A stretch of 64,000 nucleotides of DNA, from NCBI RefSeq assembly GCF_947305955.1, contig NZ_CAMZFB010000012.1, forward strand, positions 1 through 64,000, written 5' to 3'. The notes beneath the pieces were generated by a model. The model had not been told where the DNA came from, did not search any database, and saw only the letters and a program-made list of their open reading frames with translations. Position 1 is the stretch's first letter. Every line of letters begins with the position of its first letter. This stretch comes from an uncultured Brevundimonas sp. GTDB taxonomy: Bacteria; Pseudomonadota; Alphaproteobacteria; Caulobacterales; Caulobacteraceae. Below are positions 25,990 through 33,510 of the stretch, piece after piece. A program made the translations under genes and the position numbers.

Positions 25990-26799
25990 CTAAGCTGGAA
26001 GGGTTCTGAGGTAGGAAAGGCATGCCTCTGACCAGATTTCAGGCTGCTCGAGAATATTTGCGGAGCCACCGCCCATATGGACGAGATTCCAGTGCGGATG
26101 CAGGTTCTGGAACCTCTCGGCGTGACCGGAGACAGGATCAAGCCGACTCGAAAGCAATAGCGCAGGAGCCGAAACCAGCGGCAGCAGCGCCGCCAGATCG
26201 AAGCGATAGGCTGCCGAATGCCCGTGATCGGCGCGAATATCGTTCAAATAATAGGCCAGGTTCGCCAGATGCAGGTTCTCGACCGACAGGTTCGGATCGG
26301 CAAAATCGCGCATAAACGCCCAGCGATCGACAAAGTGGCTGCCGCCTTCGACCGGAGCGAAGGCGCGGTGCGGCATGGACTGTCGCTGTTCGCGTTCGCT
26401 GGCGGAATAGAGGGGCGGATTGTCCAGAACCAACCCCCGCACCATAGCCGGACTGAGGGCGGCAAAGGCCGAGGCGATCAGGGCTCCGGTGTGATGGCCG
26501 CCGATGATCGCCCTTTCTATGCCCAGTGCGTGCAGCGTGACTTCCAGACTGGCGGCATAGTCTTCGATATCCGGAGGCGAGGGGGACGGTTCGGACAGGC
26601 CGTAACCCGGTGTGTCGGGGGCGATGACACGCCAGCCTGCCGCGGCCAGATGCGGGGCCAGTCTGTGGAACTGGATGCCGTTCCACGGCGTCTGGTGCAG
26701 CAGGACCAGCGGCGGCCCTTCGCCCCATTCCCTGATGTGGACTTGACCCCACAGGCCGTTCACATAGGTGCGGCGTCCGCAGAGCAGGGGCGTGGTCAT
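25990..26799 (-). CDS. Alpha/beta-hydrolase-fold protein with altered catalytic residues
   Basis: The ATG at 26799 overlaps the flavoprotein stop (ATGA), giving 269 residues. The fold is clear: the HQTPWNG oxyanion region (about 35-41), DTPGYGLSEPS, a strand-elbow-helix at 97-110, and a C-terminal LDPVSGH segment. However, the nucleophile elbow reads G101-H-H103-T-G, so the expected Ser/Asp/Cys is His. The region that normally supplies the catalytic His before EQPE reads GGGSAN. The protein is therefore probably not a classical hydrolase. It may be a cofactor-free lyase or oxygenase, or a non-catalytic member. It is the last gene of the ABC transporter operon. Confidence 0.82.
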   Translation of the reverse strand: MTTPLLCGRRTYVNGLWGQVHIREWGEGPPLVLLHQTPWNGIQFHRLAPHLAAAGWRVIAPDTPGYGLSEPSPSPPDIEDYAASLEVTLHALGIERAIIGGHHTGALIASAFAALSPAMVRGLVLDNPPLYSASEREQRQSMPHRAFAPVEGGSHFVDRWAFMRDFADPNLSVENLHLANLAYYLNDIRADHGHSAAYRFDLAALLPLVSAPALLLSSRLDPVSGHAERFQNLHPHWNLVHMGGGSANILEQPEIWSEACLSYLRTLPA

Positions 26800-28244
26800 T
26801 GCGGATCGCCCAACGCGATCAGTTTCTGACCCAGCAGACGCCCGAACGTCAGCGCCGGTGTTGCCATCATGCCACCGCAGACGGCACGGCCCATCGTCTG
26901 GCTGGCGCCGATGATCTCTCCGGCAGCCCAAAGACCGCTGACGGGTTGTCCATCGGCGCGGATGACACGCAGCTTGTTGTCTACTGACAGGCCCACTGCG
27001 CTTGATACGGCCGCGCCTTGGACGCGAATGGCATAGAATGGTCCATTGGCGATGGGGGCAGGCAGATGTCTGCGACCGAAGAAGTCGTTGCCGGAAGCGA
27101 CGCCGAAATTATAGCCGCGAACCGCGCTGAGTAGCCCTTCGGCACCGACGCCAGCTTTCTGGGCGAGTTCTTCCAGCGTGTCGGCCTTGTAGAAGAAGGG
27201 GCGTCCCTGCTCGAACAGGGCAGCGAAGCCTTCACTGTCAAAGCCCGCGACCAGCGGCGGTGCCGTTTCCAGAATGGTCTGGTCGAAGATGGCCCAATAT
27301 CTCTGGTCCGGCTGTTCCAGCAGAGCGTTTTCGCGGGCGTCAACCGATTCCATATCCTCGCGGACGAAGCGGTTTCCGTGGACATTCACATAGATTTCCC
27401 ACGGCAACCGCTTTTGCGGATAGGTGTTCAGCCGCCCGACCATGCCCGGCTTGGGCTGTTCGCCGTCCAGCAGGAAGCCGAAATTGCAGAAGAAGTTCTC
27501 CTGTCCACGCAACACGCCGCCGACCGATTGGCCCAGCGTATAGCCGTCACCCTGTGAATGGCGGTAGGGCAGGTTGGTATAGAGGGGGCGGCCGTTCAGG
27601 GCCGCGTACATCTCGGGATTGGCGGTATAGCCACCGCACGCCAGCACGGTGTTGAGCGACCTGAAGCAGTGGACAGTGCCTCGGGCATCGGTCGCCTCGA
27701 CACCAATGACTGCGCCCGTGTCATCGGTCAGCAGACGCGTCGCGCGATGCTGTAGACGCACTTGCAGGCGACCTTCCGACAGCGCTTTTTCCACGGCACC
27801 GACCAGCACCTTTCGCACCGATGCGCCGCCTTGCAGGCCCCAATAATAGCGGGCGCGGCTATAGGGTTCGTGTCCCACGCCATCCACCGGACAAGCCGGA
27901 TCGACGTCAAAGCCCTGATCCATCAGCCAGTCGAAGGTATCGGCGGCATTCCACACGGCCAGACGCACCAACTCCTCGTTCCCCGTGCCACGGCTGAGGC
28001 GCATGATGTCGTCGAAATGGTCCTGCGGGCTGTCCTCGATGCCGCGTTCTTTTTGCAGGCGGGTGCCTGCGGCGCTGAGCTGGCCGTTGGCGACCCAAAG
28101 AGTGCCGCCCAGAGCCTCTGCCGTGTCCAGCAACAGGACCCTGCTGGAACGTGCGCTGGCAAAGATGGCGGTGGACAGGCCCGCCGTGCCGCCTCCGATA
28201 ATGATCAGGTCCCAAACGTCAGTGGAAGCGGTCGTATCGGTCAT
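26796..28244 (-). CDS. FAD-dependent oxidoreductase, fumarate reductase/ketosteroid dehydrogenase type
   Basis: The 482-residue flavoprotein begins with the dinucleotide fold LIIIGGGTAGLSTAIFAS (about 13-30) and contains the second FAD motif TVLACGGYTANPEMY (about 208-222). The C-terminal GLWAAGEIIGASQTMGRAVCGGMMATPALTFGRLLG closes the FAD site. This domain order is that of the fumarate reductase, KstD, urocanate reductase and tricarballylate dehydrogenase superfamily. Without haem or CoB/FeS domains it is presumably soluble and acts on a C-C single or double bond of the imported compound. It has no signal peptide, so it is cytoplasmic. It lies 43 bases after the binding-protein gene. Confidence 0.87.
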   Translation of the reverse strand: MTDTTASTDVWDLIIIGGGTAGLSTAIFASARSSRVLLLDTAEALGGTLWVANGQLSAAGTRLQKERGIEDSPQDHFDDIMRLSRGTGNEELVRLAVWNAADTFDWLMDQGFDVDPACPVDGVGHEPYSRARYYWGLQGGASVRKVLVGAVEKALSEGRLQVRLQHRATRLLTDDTGAVIGVEATDARGTVHCFRSLNTVLACGGYTANPEMYAALNGRPLYTNLPYRHSQGDGYTLGQSVGGVLRGQENFFCNFGFLLDGEQPKPGMVGRLNTYPQKRLPWEIYVNVHGNRFVREDMESVDARENALLEQPDQRYWAIFDQTILETAPPLVAGFDSEGFAALFEQGRPFFYKADTLEELAQKAGVGAEGLLSAVRGYNFGVASGNDFFGRRHLPAPIANGPFYAIRVQGAAVSSAVGLSVDNKLRVIRADGQPVSGLWAAGEIIGASQTMGRAVCGGMMATPALTFGRLLGQKLIALGDPQ

Positions 28245-28287
28245 CAGGCGGCTCGGCGGTAGACGAAGGAATGCGAAATGATGGGCC

Positions 28288-29820
28288 TTAGCGGGCCAGC
28301 GTCATCTCTTCATAGACGGGGACGCGGTGCCGGATTTTCACATTGCCGACGCGCGGGCTGTAGGCGAACAGGTCGCGGTGTTCGAGCAGGAACACCGAGG
28401 GGGCGGCCTCGTGATACATGCGGCCCAGCTTCCGGTAGGCGACCAGCCGTTGGTCGGTGTCCATGATCTGGCGGGCCTTATCCAGTTCGGTGGTGATGGC
28501 TTCATCACAGAAAAAGGGCACACGGCGCCCGCAGGAGAAGTCCTCCATCGCGCGGGTCGTGTCGTAGTACTGGAAGCTGTTCCATGACAGGGCCAGTGCC
28601 TCGCCCGCCCAGCTATTGGCCTGATATTTGGCCAAAAAGTCGGGCATGGTCATGACCTTCAGCTTGGTGTTCACGCCCACGCTGCGCCAATATTCGGCGA
28701 CCGCCTGCGAGATCAGGTCATCACCCGGCGCGGCGTCCACCATGACTTCCATCGTCAGGTCGAACCCGTCCGGATAGCCTGCCTCGGCCAACAGCCGTTT
28801 CGCCTTGGCCGGATCGTAGGGATAGGGGCTGATGGTCGGATCATAGCCGAACACGCCTTCGGCGGCGGGCTGGCCCGAAGCCTTGGCGCCTTCCGGCATC
28901 AGGGCGACGATCGCGTCCTTGTCTACGGCATAGTTCAGGGCCTGACGGACGCGGACATCTTTGAGCGGGCTGTCCTCGGCCCCGCCCACATTGCGGAAGC
29001 TGTAGGCTTTGACCTGTGCGGAGGGTGACGACAGGACGTGGTAGCCCTTGCGGTGCAGGCGTTCCAACTCTTCCAGATCGACCAGCGAGAAGTCGATATC
29101 ACCCGACAGCAACGACTGGGTGCGTCCTGCCGCGCTGGGCAGTTCGTAGAAAACCACGCCCTCGATATTGGATCGACGCCAGGACCTGTCGTTTCGAACC
29201 AGCGTCAGCTGGCGAGAGCGTTGATCCCAGCCTGTCATGGTGAAAGCGCCGGTGCCGACAGGCTGGCGGGCAAAGGCATCCATGCCCATCGATTTGACCG
29301 CCTCAGCATCGACCATCATTACAGCCGCCAGACGACGCGGCAGCACCGGGTCGGGCCGGGCTGTGACGATTTCCAGTTCAAGCAGGCCGACAACGCGGGT
29401 CGAGGCAATGCCGCGGTTCTCGGCACCGATCAGGGTGCGCTTGCCCTCCTCGGAAGCTAGATAGTCAAACACGCCCTTGGCCGCCGCGGCATCGAAGACG
29501 CGGCCGTTGGAATAGCGGACACCCTCGCGGATTCTGAAACGCCAGACGGTCGGCTCGATCAGTGTCCATTCCGTCGCGAGGCCGGGTTTCAGTTGACCGT
29601 CGTCGTCGATGGCTGTCAGCCCGTCATAGATGGCCAGCCAGATCAGCGAACCGGGGCGGCTGTTGCCACGGAAAGGGTTGCCGAGACTGGAGGGCAGGGA
29701 GCCCGCTGCCACGCGCAACACCTGGTCATTCTGCGGGGCGGTGGGGCCGCAGGCGGCGACACCCAGCGCAGCTGCACAGGCCATACCGGCCAACAGGGAT
29801 TTGAACGAGGTCATCTTCAT
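28288..29820 (-). CDS. Oligopeptide/dipeptide ABC transporter substrate-binding lipoprotein
   Basis: The start is ATG 29820, one base after the stop of the upstream ATPase gene. The 510-residue product has a lipoprotein signal (GVAAC, acylated Cys near 24) and the SBP family 5 (OppA/DppA) architecture: GLATEWTLIEPTVWRFRIREGVRYSNG (about 75-100), PVGTGAFTMTGWD, and KDVRVRQALNYAVDKDAI near 290-310. In a Gram-negative cell it is anchored to the periplasmic face of a membrane. It binds peptides or other small molecules such as glutathione or nickel chelates. It delivers them to the permease pair encoded upstream. Confidence 0.92.
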   Translation of the reverse strand: MKMTSFKSLLAGMACAAALGVAACGPTAPQNDQVLRVAAGSLPSSLGNPFRGNSRPGSLIWLAIYDGLTAIDDDGQLKPGLATEWTLIEPTVWRFRIREGVRYSNGRVFDAAAAKGVFDYLASEEGKRTLIGAENRGIASTRVVGLLELEIVTARPDPVLPRRLAAVMMVDAEAVKSMGMDAFARQPVGTGAFTMTGWDQRSRQLTLVRNDRSWRRSNIEGVVFYELPSAAGRTQSLLSGDIDFSLVDLEELERLHRKGYHVLSSPSAQVKAYSFRNVGGAEDSPLKDVRVRQALNYAVDKDAIVALMPEGAKASGQPAAEGVFGYDPTISPYPYDPAKAKRLLAEAGYPDGFDLTMEVMVDAAPGDDLISQAVAEYWRSVGVNTKLKVMTMPDFLAKYQANSWAGEALALSWNSFQYYDTTRAMEDFSCGRRVPFFCDEAITTELDKARQIMDTDQRLVAYRKLGRMYHEAAPSVFLLEHRDLFAYSPRVGNVKIRHRVPVYEEMTLAR

Positions 29821-29821
29821 C

Positions 29822-30715
29822 TCAGGCCATCCCCTCACCGGAAGGGGGCATTCGGGCATCGCTGCGGATAATCTCCATCACCCCGGCCAGAACGCCGTCA
29901 TCGATCGCCGCGCCGTCTTCCAGCAGGGCGGACAGGCGTGGATCGGCCAAGGCCGCCGTGGGGTTGAGTGCCGCAGCCAGCAACAACTGGGTATAGGCCG
30001 TGCTCGGATGGTACAGCACCTGTGTGACCGGCCCCTGTTCGATGATCCGGCCGTTCTGGATGACACACACCTGATCGGCCATGCGGCGCACGCTGCGCAT
30101 GTCGTGCGATACGAACAGCATGGCCAGACCCAGTTCCTCCGTCAGCGACTGAAGCAGGGTGGAAATCTTGTCCTGATTGGCAAAGTCGAGCGCCGACAGC
30201 GCCTCGTCGGCGATCAGGATTTGCGGCTCCATCGCTAAGGCGCGGGCAATGGCGAGGCGCTGCTTCTGTCCACCCGAAAGGGCGGCGGGCCGAAGACCGG
30301 CAAGGCGTTCGTCTAGATGCACCAGTGCCAGAAGTTCTGCCGTGCGGCTCTTTCGCTGGGCGGCGGTTCGACCGCCCTTGACCAGCAGGGCCTCGTCCAG
30401 AATCTGTCCCGCGGTGTGGCGCGGGTTCAAACTGGCACCCGGGTCCTGAAACACCATCTGGATTGCGTGCAGGGTCGCCTTGTCGCGTTTGCGCAGCGGC
30501 AGCAGCTTTTGCCCGTTCAGCAGGATTTCACCCGCCGACGGATCGACCAGACCGGCAACGGCACGCACCAGACTGGACTTGCCAGAACCGGACTCGCCCA
30601 CGATGGCGGCAACCTGTCCGGCTTCGAGTGTCAAAGAGGCATCGGCCAGCACCGTCTTCGTTGACGGGCCGTCGCCGTAGGAAACGCTGATGTCACGGAT
30701 GTGGAGCAGGCTCAT
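29822..30715 (-). CDS. Oligopeptide ABC transporter ATPase, OppF/DppF type
   Basis: The 297-residue ATPase has Walker A GESGSGKSS (about 40-48), Q-loop MVFQDPGASLNPR, signature LSGGQKQRLAIARAL, Walker B ILIADEALSALD and H-loop FVSHDM. The C-terminal extension, with the YTQLLLAA segment, is typical of the OppD/OppF group, though it lacks the usual Cys-rich FeS motif. Its ATG overlaps the stop of the preceding ATPase gene by the ATGA arrangement. Confidence 0.93.
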   Translation of the reverse strand: MSLLHIRDISVSYGDGPSTKTVLADASLTLEAGQVAAIVGESGSGKSSLVRAVAGLVDPSAGEILLNGQKLLPLRKRDKATLHAIQMVFQDPGASLNPRHTAGQILDEALLVKGGRTAAQRKSRTAELLALVHLDERLAGLRPAALSGGQKQRLAIARALAMEPQILIADEALSALDFANQDKISTLLQSLTEELGLAMLFVSHDMRSVRRMADQVCVIQNGRIIEQGPVTQVLYHPSTAYTQLLLAAALNPTAALADPRLSALLEDGAAIDDGVLAGVMEIIRSDARMPPSGEGMA

Positions 30716-31527
30716 CGGTCGTCTCCGCGTGTCACTGTGCCGATAGGGGCGGCGGCCAGAAGCTGGCGGGTAAAGTCGTGCTGCGGGGCCGACAGTATGG
30801 CGCGCGTCGGGCCTTCCTCGATGATCCAGCCTTCCAGCATCACGGCCAGCCGGTCGCAGATGGCGGCGGCGGCGGCAATGTCGTGGGTGACCATCAGACC
30901 TGCGCTGTTCGACACCTTGCGGCGCATCAGGGCGAGGATCTGCAGTTGAACGGTCGGATCCAGCGCTGTGGTCGGCTCATCCGCCAGCAGCAGGGCAGGG
31001 TTGTTGATCATCGCCAGACCAATCATTGCGCGCTGTCGCTGGCCACCGGAAAGCTGGTGCGGATAGGCATCCACACAGGCATTGCTGCCCGGCAGGTGCA
31101 TCGACTTCAGAATATCGATGGCAAGGGCGCGGGCATCGGCCTTTGACAGGTTCTGATGGCGACGGGCCGATTCAATCAGGATCGCGCCGATGGTCTTGAC
31201 CGGATTGAACGACGACAGCGGGTCCTGGAAGATCATGCCGATCTGGCCGCCACGGATGGAGCGCCATTCCTTTTCGGAGCGGTTGTCGATGCGCTGGCCG
31301 TCGAGGACGATCTCGCCTGCGGTCATGCGCACGCCGGACGGCAGCAGCCCTGCGATACCGAAACAGGTCAGGGTCTTGCCCGAGCCGGACTCGCCCACAA
31401 GGCCCAGTATCTCGCCACGGCGGATCTGCAGGTCCAGAGAAGGCACCAGAATGCGGCCACCCTCGACGGCTTCCAGCCGCAGGCCTTTGACGTCGAGCGC
31501 GATATCGGAATGGGTGACGGCGCTCAT
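30712..31527 (-). CDS. Oligopeptide ABC transporter ATPase, OppD/DppD type
   Basis: The start is ATG 31527, overlapping the permease stop (ATGA), giving 271 residues; the frame is open further upstream but that part is nonsense antisense to the permease. Walker A is GESGSGKT (about 41-48), Q-loop [12 protein letters not shown], signature [15 protein letters not shown], Walker [14 protein letters not shown] and H-loop MVTHDI. It pairs with the following ATPase as a heterodimer. Confidence 0.93.
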   Translation of the reverse strand: MSAVTHSDIALDVKGLRLEAVEGGRILVPSLDLQIRRGEILGLVGESGSGKTLTCFGIAGLLPSGVRMTAGEIVLDGQRIDNRSEKEWRSIRGGQIGMIFQDPLSSFNPVKTIGAILIESARRHQNLSKADARALAIDILKSMHLPGSNACVDAYPHQLSGGQRQRAMIGLAMINNPALLLADEPTTALDPTVQLQILALMRRKVSNSAGLMVTHDIAAAAAICDRLAVMLEGWIIEEGPTRAILSAPQHDFTRQLLAAAPIGTVTRGDDR

Positions 31528-32336
31528 CGGGTGATGTTCCGCAGATACTGGCCCAGACGGTGGGCGGATACGATGATGATGACCATTGCCAAAGCAGGGG
31601 CGAGGGTCAGCCACGGCGCTTCGAGCATATAGCCACGGCCTTCGCTGAGCATGGCCCCCCATGTCGCGGCACCCAGCGGCGCACCGATGCCGAGGAAGGA
31701 AAGCGCGCCTTCGGCCACGATCATTTCGGCAAAGTGGAACACAACCAGCACCGACAGGGTGGGGATGAGCGCGGGCAGAACATGATGTAGATACAGGCGC
31801 ATCTTGGACATGCCGGTCATTTCGGCGGCCTGGACATACTCGCGCTGGAACAGGCTGCGGGCCTCCGCATAGACGACGCGCGAGAACACCGGCCACGTCA
31901 CAAGACCCAAGGTTAGGGTCAGGGCCACAAAGCCGCTGTCGCCTAGTATTGCGATGACGGTGACGGCCATGACGAAGGAAGGAAAGGACTGGGTGAAGGT
32001 GGTCAGCAGGCGCAGGGACGATCCCAGCAGACCGCCTTTGTGCGCGGCCAGAATCCCGAAGGTCGAACCGATGCAGAAGGCGATGACCGTGGCGCAGAAT
32101 GCCGCTCCGACAGACCAGCGCAGGCCGGTCAGCAGGCGGGCCAACTGGTCACGTCCCAGTTCGTCGGTGCCCAGAAGATGGCCGGGCGACAGAGGCGGCA
32201 ACAGGCGCGCCGTCAGGTCGATGGCCCGATGGTCGTGCCCTGAAAGCATATCGCCGAGCAGCATGCTGAGCGCGCAGACAAGGCCGACAATACCAAGCGG
32301 CAGCAGCGGCGAGCGGATGATCTTTGCGGGGCTCAT
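31524..32336 (-). CDS. ABC transporter permease, OppC/DppC type
   Basis: The start is ATG 32336, overlapping the first permease gene (ATGA), giving 270 residues. An N-terminal membrane helix is followed by HLLGTDELGRDQLARLL, the OppC/DppC signature, and five further helices. The EAA loop (AAEMTGMSKMRLYLHHVLPALIPTL) contacts the ATPases. It forms the inner-membrane channel with the product of 32333-33268. Confidence 0.92.
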   Translation of the reverse strand: MSPAKIIRSPLLPLGIVGLVCALSMLLGDMLSGHDHRAIDLTARLLPPLSPGHLLGTDELGRDQLARLLTGLRWSVGAAFCATVIAFCIGSTFGILAAHKGGLLGSSLRLLTTFTQSFPSFVMAVTVIAILGDSGFVALTLTLGLVTWPVFSRVVYAEARSLFQREYVQAAEMTGMSKMRLYLHHVLPALIPTLSVLVVFHFAEMIVAEGALSFLGIGAPLGAATWGAMLSEGRGYMLEAPWLTLAPALAMVIIIVSAHRLGQYLRNITR

Positions 32337-33268
32337 TTGTCTGCCCTCGCGCCGACACGGATGCGGGGGTCCAGCATCACCTGTACCGCTTCGGTCAGGG
32401 CATTGCTGAGGAAGACCGACACCACCATCGCGATCACCACGGCCTGAACCACAGGGAAATCGAGGTTCAGCGTGGATTGTACCAGCAACCAGCCGATACC
32501 GGGCCAGGCGAAAATCGTCTCGATGACCACCAGACCGGTCAGCATGAAGGCGATCTCGGCACCGATCAGGGCTACAGCCCCGAGCAGCGAGTTGGGCAGG
32601 ACATGACGCCACAGGATCACGCTATCGGATGCGCCGATCGAGCGGGCGGTGCGAACGAAATTGGCGTTCAGAGCGGCCCAGGTATTGGCCTCGACCACGC
32701 GGATCAGTTTTGGCGCAAGGAAGCAGACCACCGACACGACGGGCAAAATCCACGTTGCCGGCCCCGAAAAGCCGATAGATGGCAACCATTCGAGACTGGC
32801 GGCAAACAGATTGATTAGCAGCAGGGCGATAACAAAGCCCGGAAAGCCCTGAATCACCGACAGGAAGGCGCGCACCGCCTTGCATGATTTCGATGTCTGG
32901 CTTTGGCCCAGCCATGCCCCCAGAGGCAGTGACACGATCAGGTTCAGTGTAATGGCCATTGCCGCCAGCATCAGGGTAGCGGGCAGGGCGGCCAGTACTT
33001 TTTCCATTGCGGGGGTACCATCCAGCAGCGACTTGCCGAAATCCCCCTGGGCCAGACGTGCGACCGTGTGCAGATATTGGATGGGCAAGGGCTTATCAAA
33101 GCCGTTCTCGACGCGGATGGCTTCGATCTGGTCTGCGGTGGCACCTTCACCCGCCAGTACGACGGCGGGGTCGCCGGTTAGGCGAAGCAGGAAGAACAGA
33201 ACGGTGACTGTAGCAACCAGGACGAACGCAAAATCGCGCAGTCCGGCAAAAAGTTTGCGAAAGGCCAC
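32333..33268 (-). CDS. ABC transporter permease, OppB/DppB type
   Basis: The 311-residue protein has an N-terminal membrane helix, the FFLLRLTGDPAVVL segment typical of OppB/DppB, a periplasmic domain (DKPLPIQYLHTVARLAQGDFGKSL) and five more helices. The EAA loop is RTARSIGASDSVILWRHVLPNSL. It is the first gene of a seven-gene operon running to 25990 (permease B, permease C, ATPase D, ATPase F, binding protein, flavoprotein, alpha/beta protein). The operator at 33394-33411 lies about 126 bases upstream. Confidence 0.93.
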   Translation of the reverse strand: MAFRKLFAGLRDFAFVLVATVTVLFFLLRLTGDPAVVLAGEGATADQIEAIRVENGFDKPLPIQYLHTVARLAQGDFGKSLLDGTPAMEKVLAALPATLMLAAMAITLNLIVSLPLGAWLGQSQTSKSCKAVRAFLSVIQGFPGFVIALLLINLFAASLEWLPSIGFSGPATWILPVVSVVCFLAPKLIRVVEANTWAALNANFVRTARSIGASDSVILWRHVLPNSLLGAVALIGAEIAFMLTGLVVIETIFAWPGIGWLLVQSTLNLDFPVVQAVVIAMVVSVFLSNALTEAVQVMLDPRIRVGARADK

Positions 33269-33393
33269 TGGGTCAGATGCCCTTGTCCGGAAATCTGGCG
33301 TCTGCCCGCCCGAATCTGTTGCTCATTGCTCCCCCACTAAGCTTGGCGTTCGTAGAACCTACCTCGACCAACCTTGGTAGGGTAGTGCTAGCA

Positions 33394-33411
33394 CGTATTC
33401 AAATAAATACA
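33394..33411. promoter_or_regulatory. Regulon operator between ABC operon and M14 peptidase
   Basis: CGTATTCAAATAAATACA: CGTATT/AATACA arms with a six-base spacer. It lies in the divergent promoter region, 126 bases from the permease ATG and 100 from the peptidase ATG, so it can control both units. Confidence 0.65.
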
Positions 33412-33510
33412 ACATGCGCTTTTCCCTCTAAAATCGCGGGATAAAGAGGGTTCTCTTCACCGTCGCTATTGAATACCAAGGGCTGGCTCAGTGAAGCGTG
33501 TGAGGGGAAA

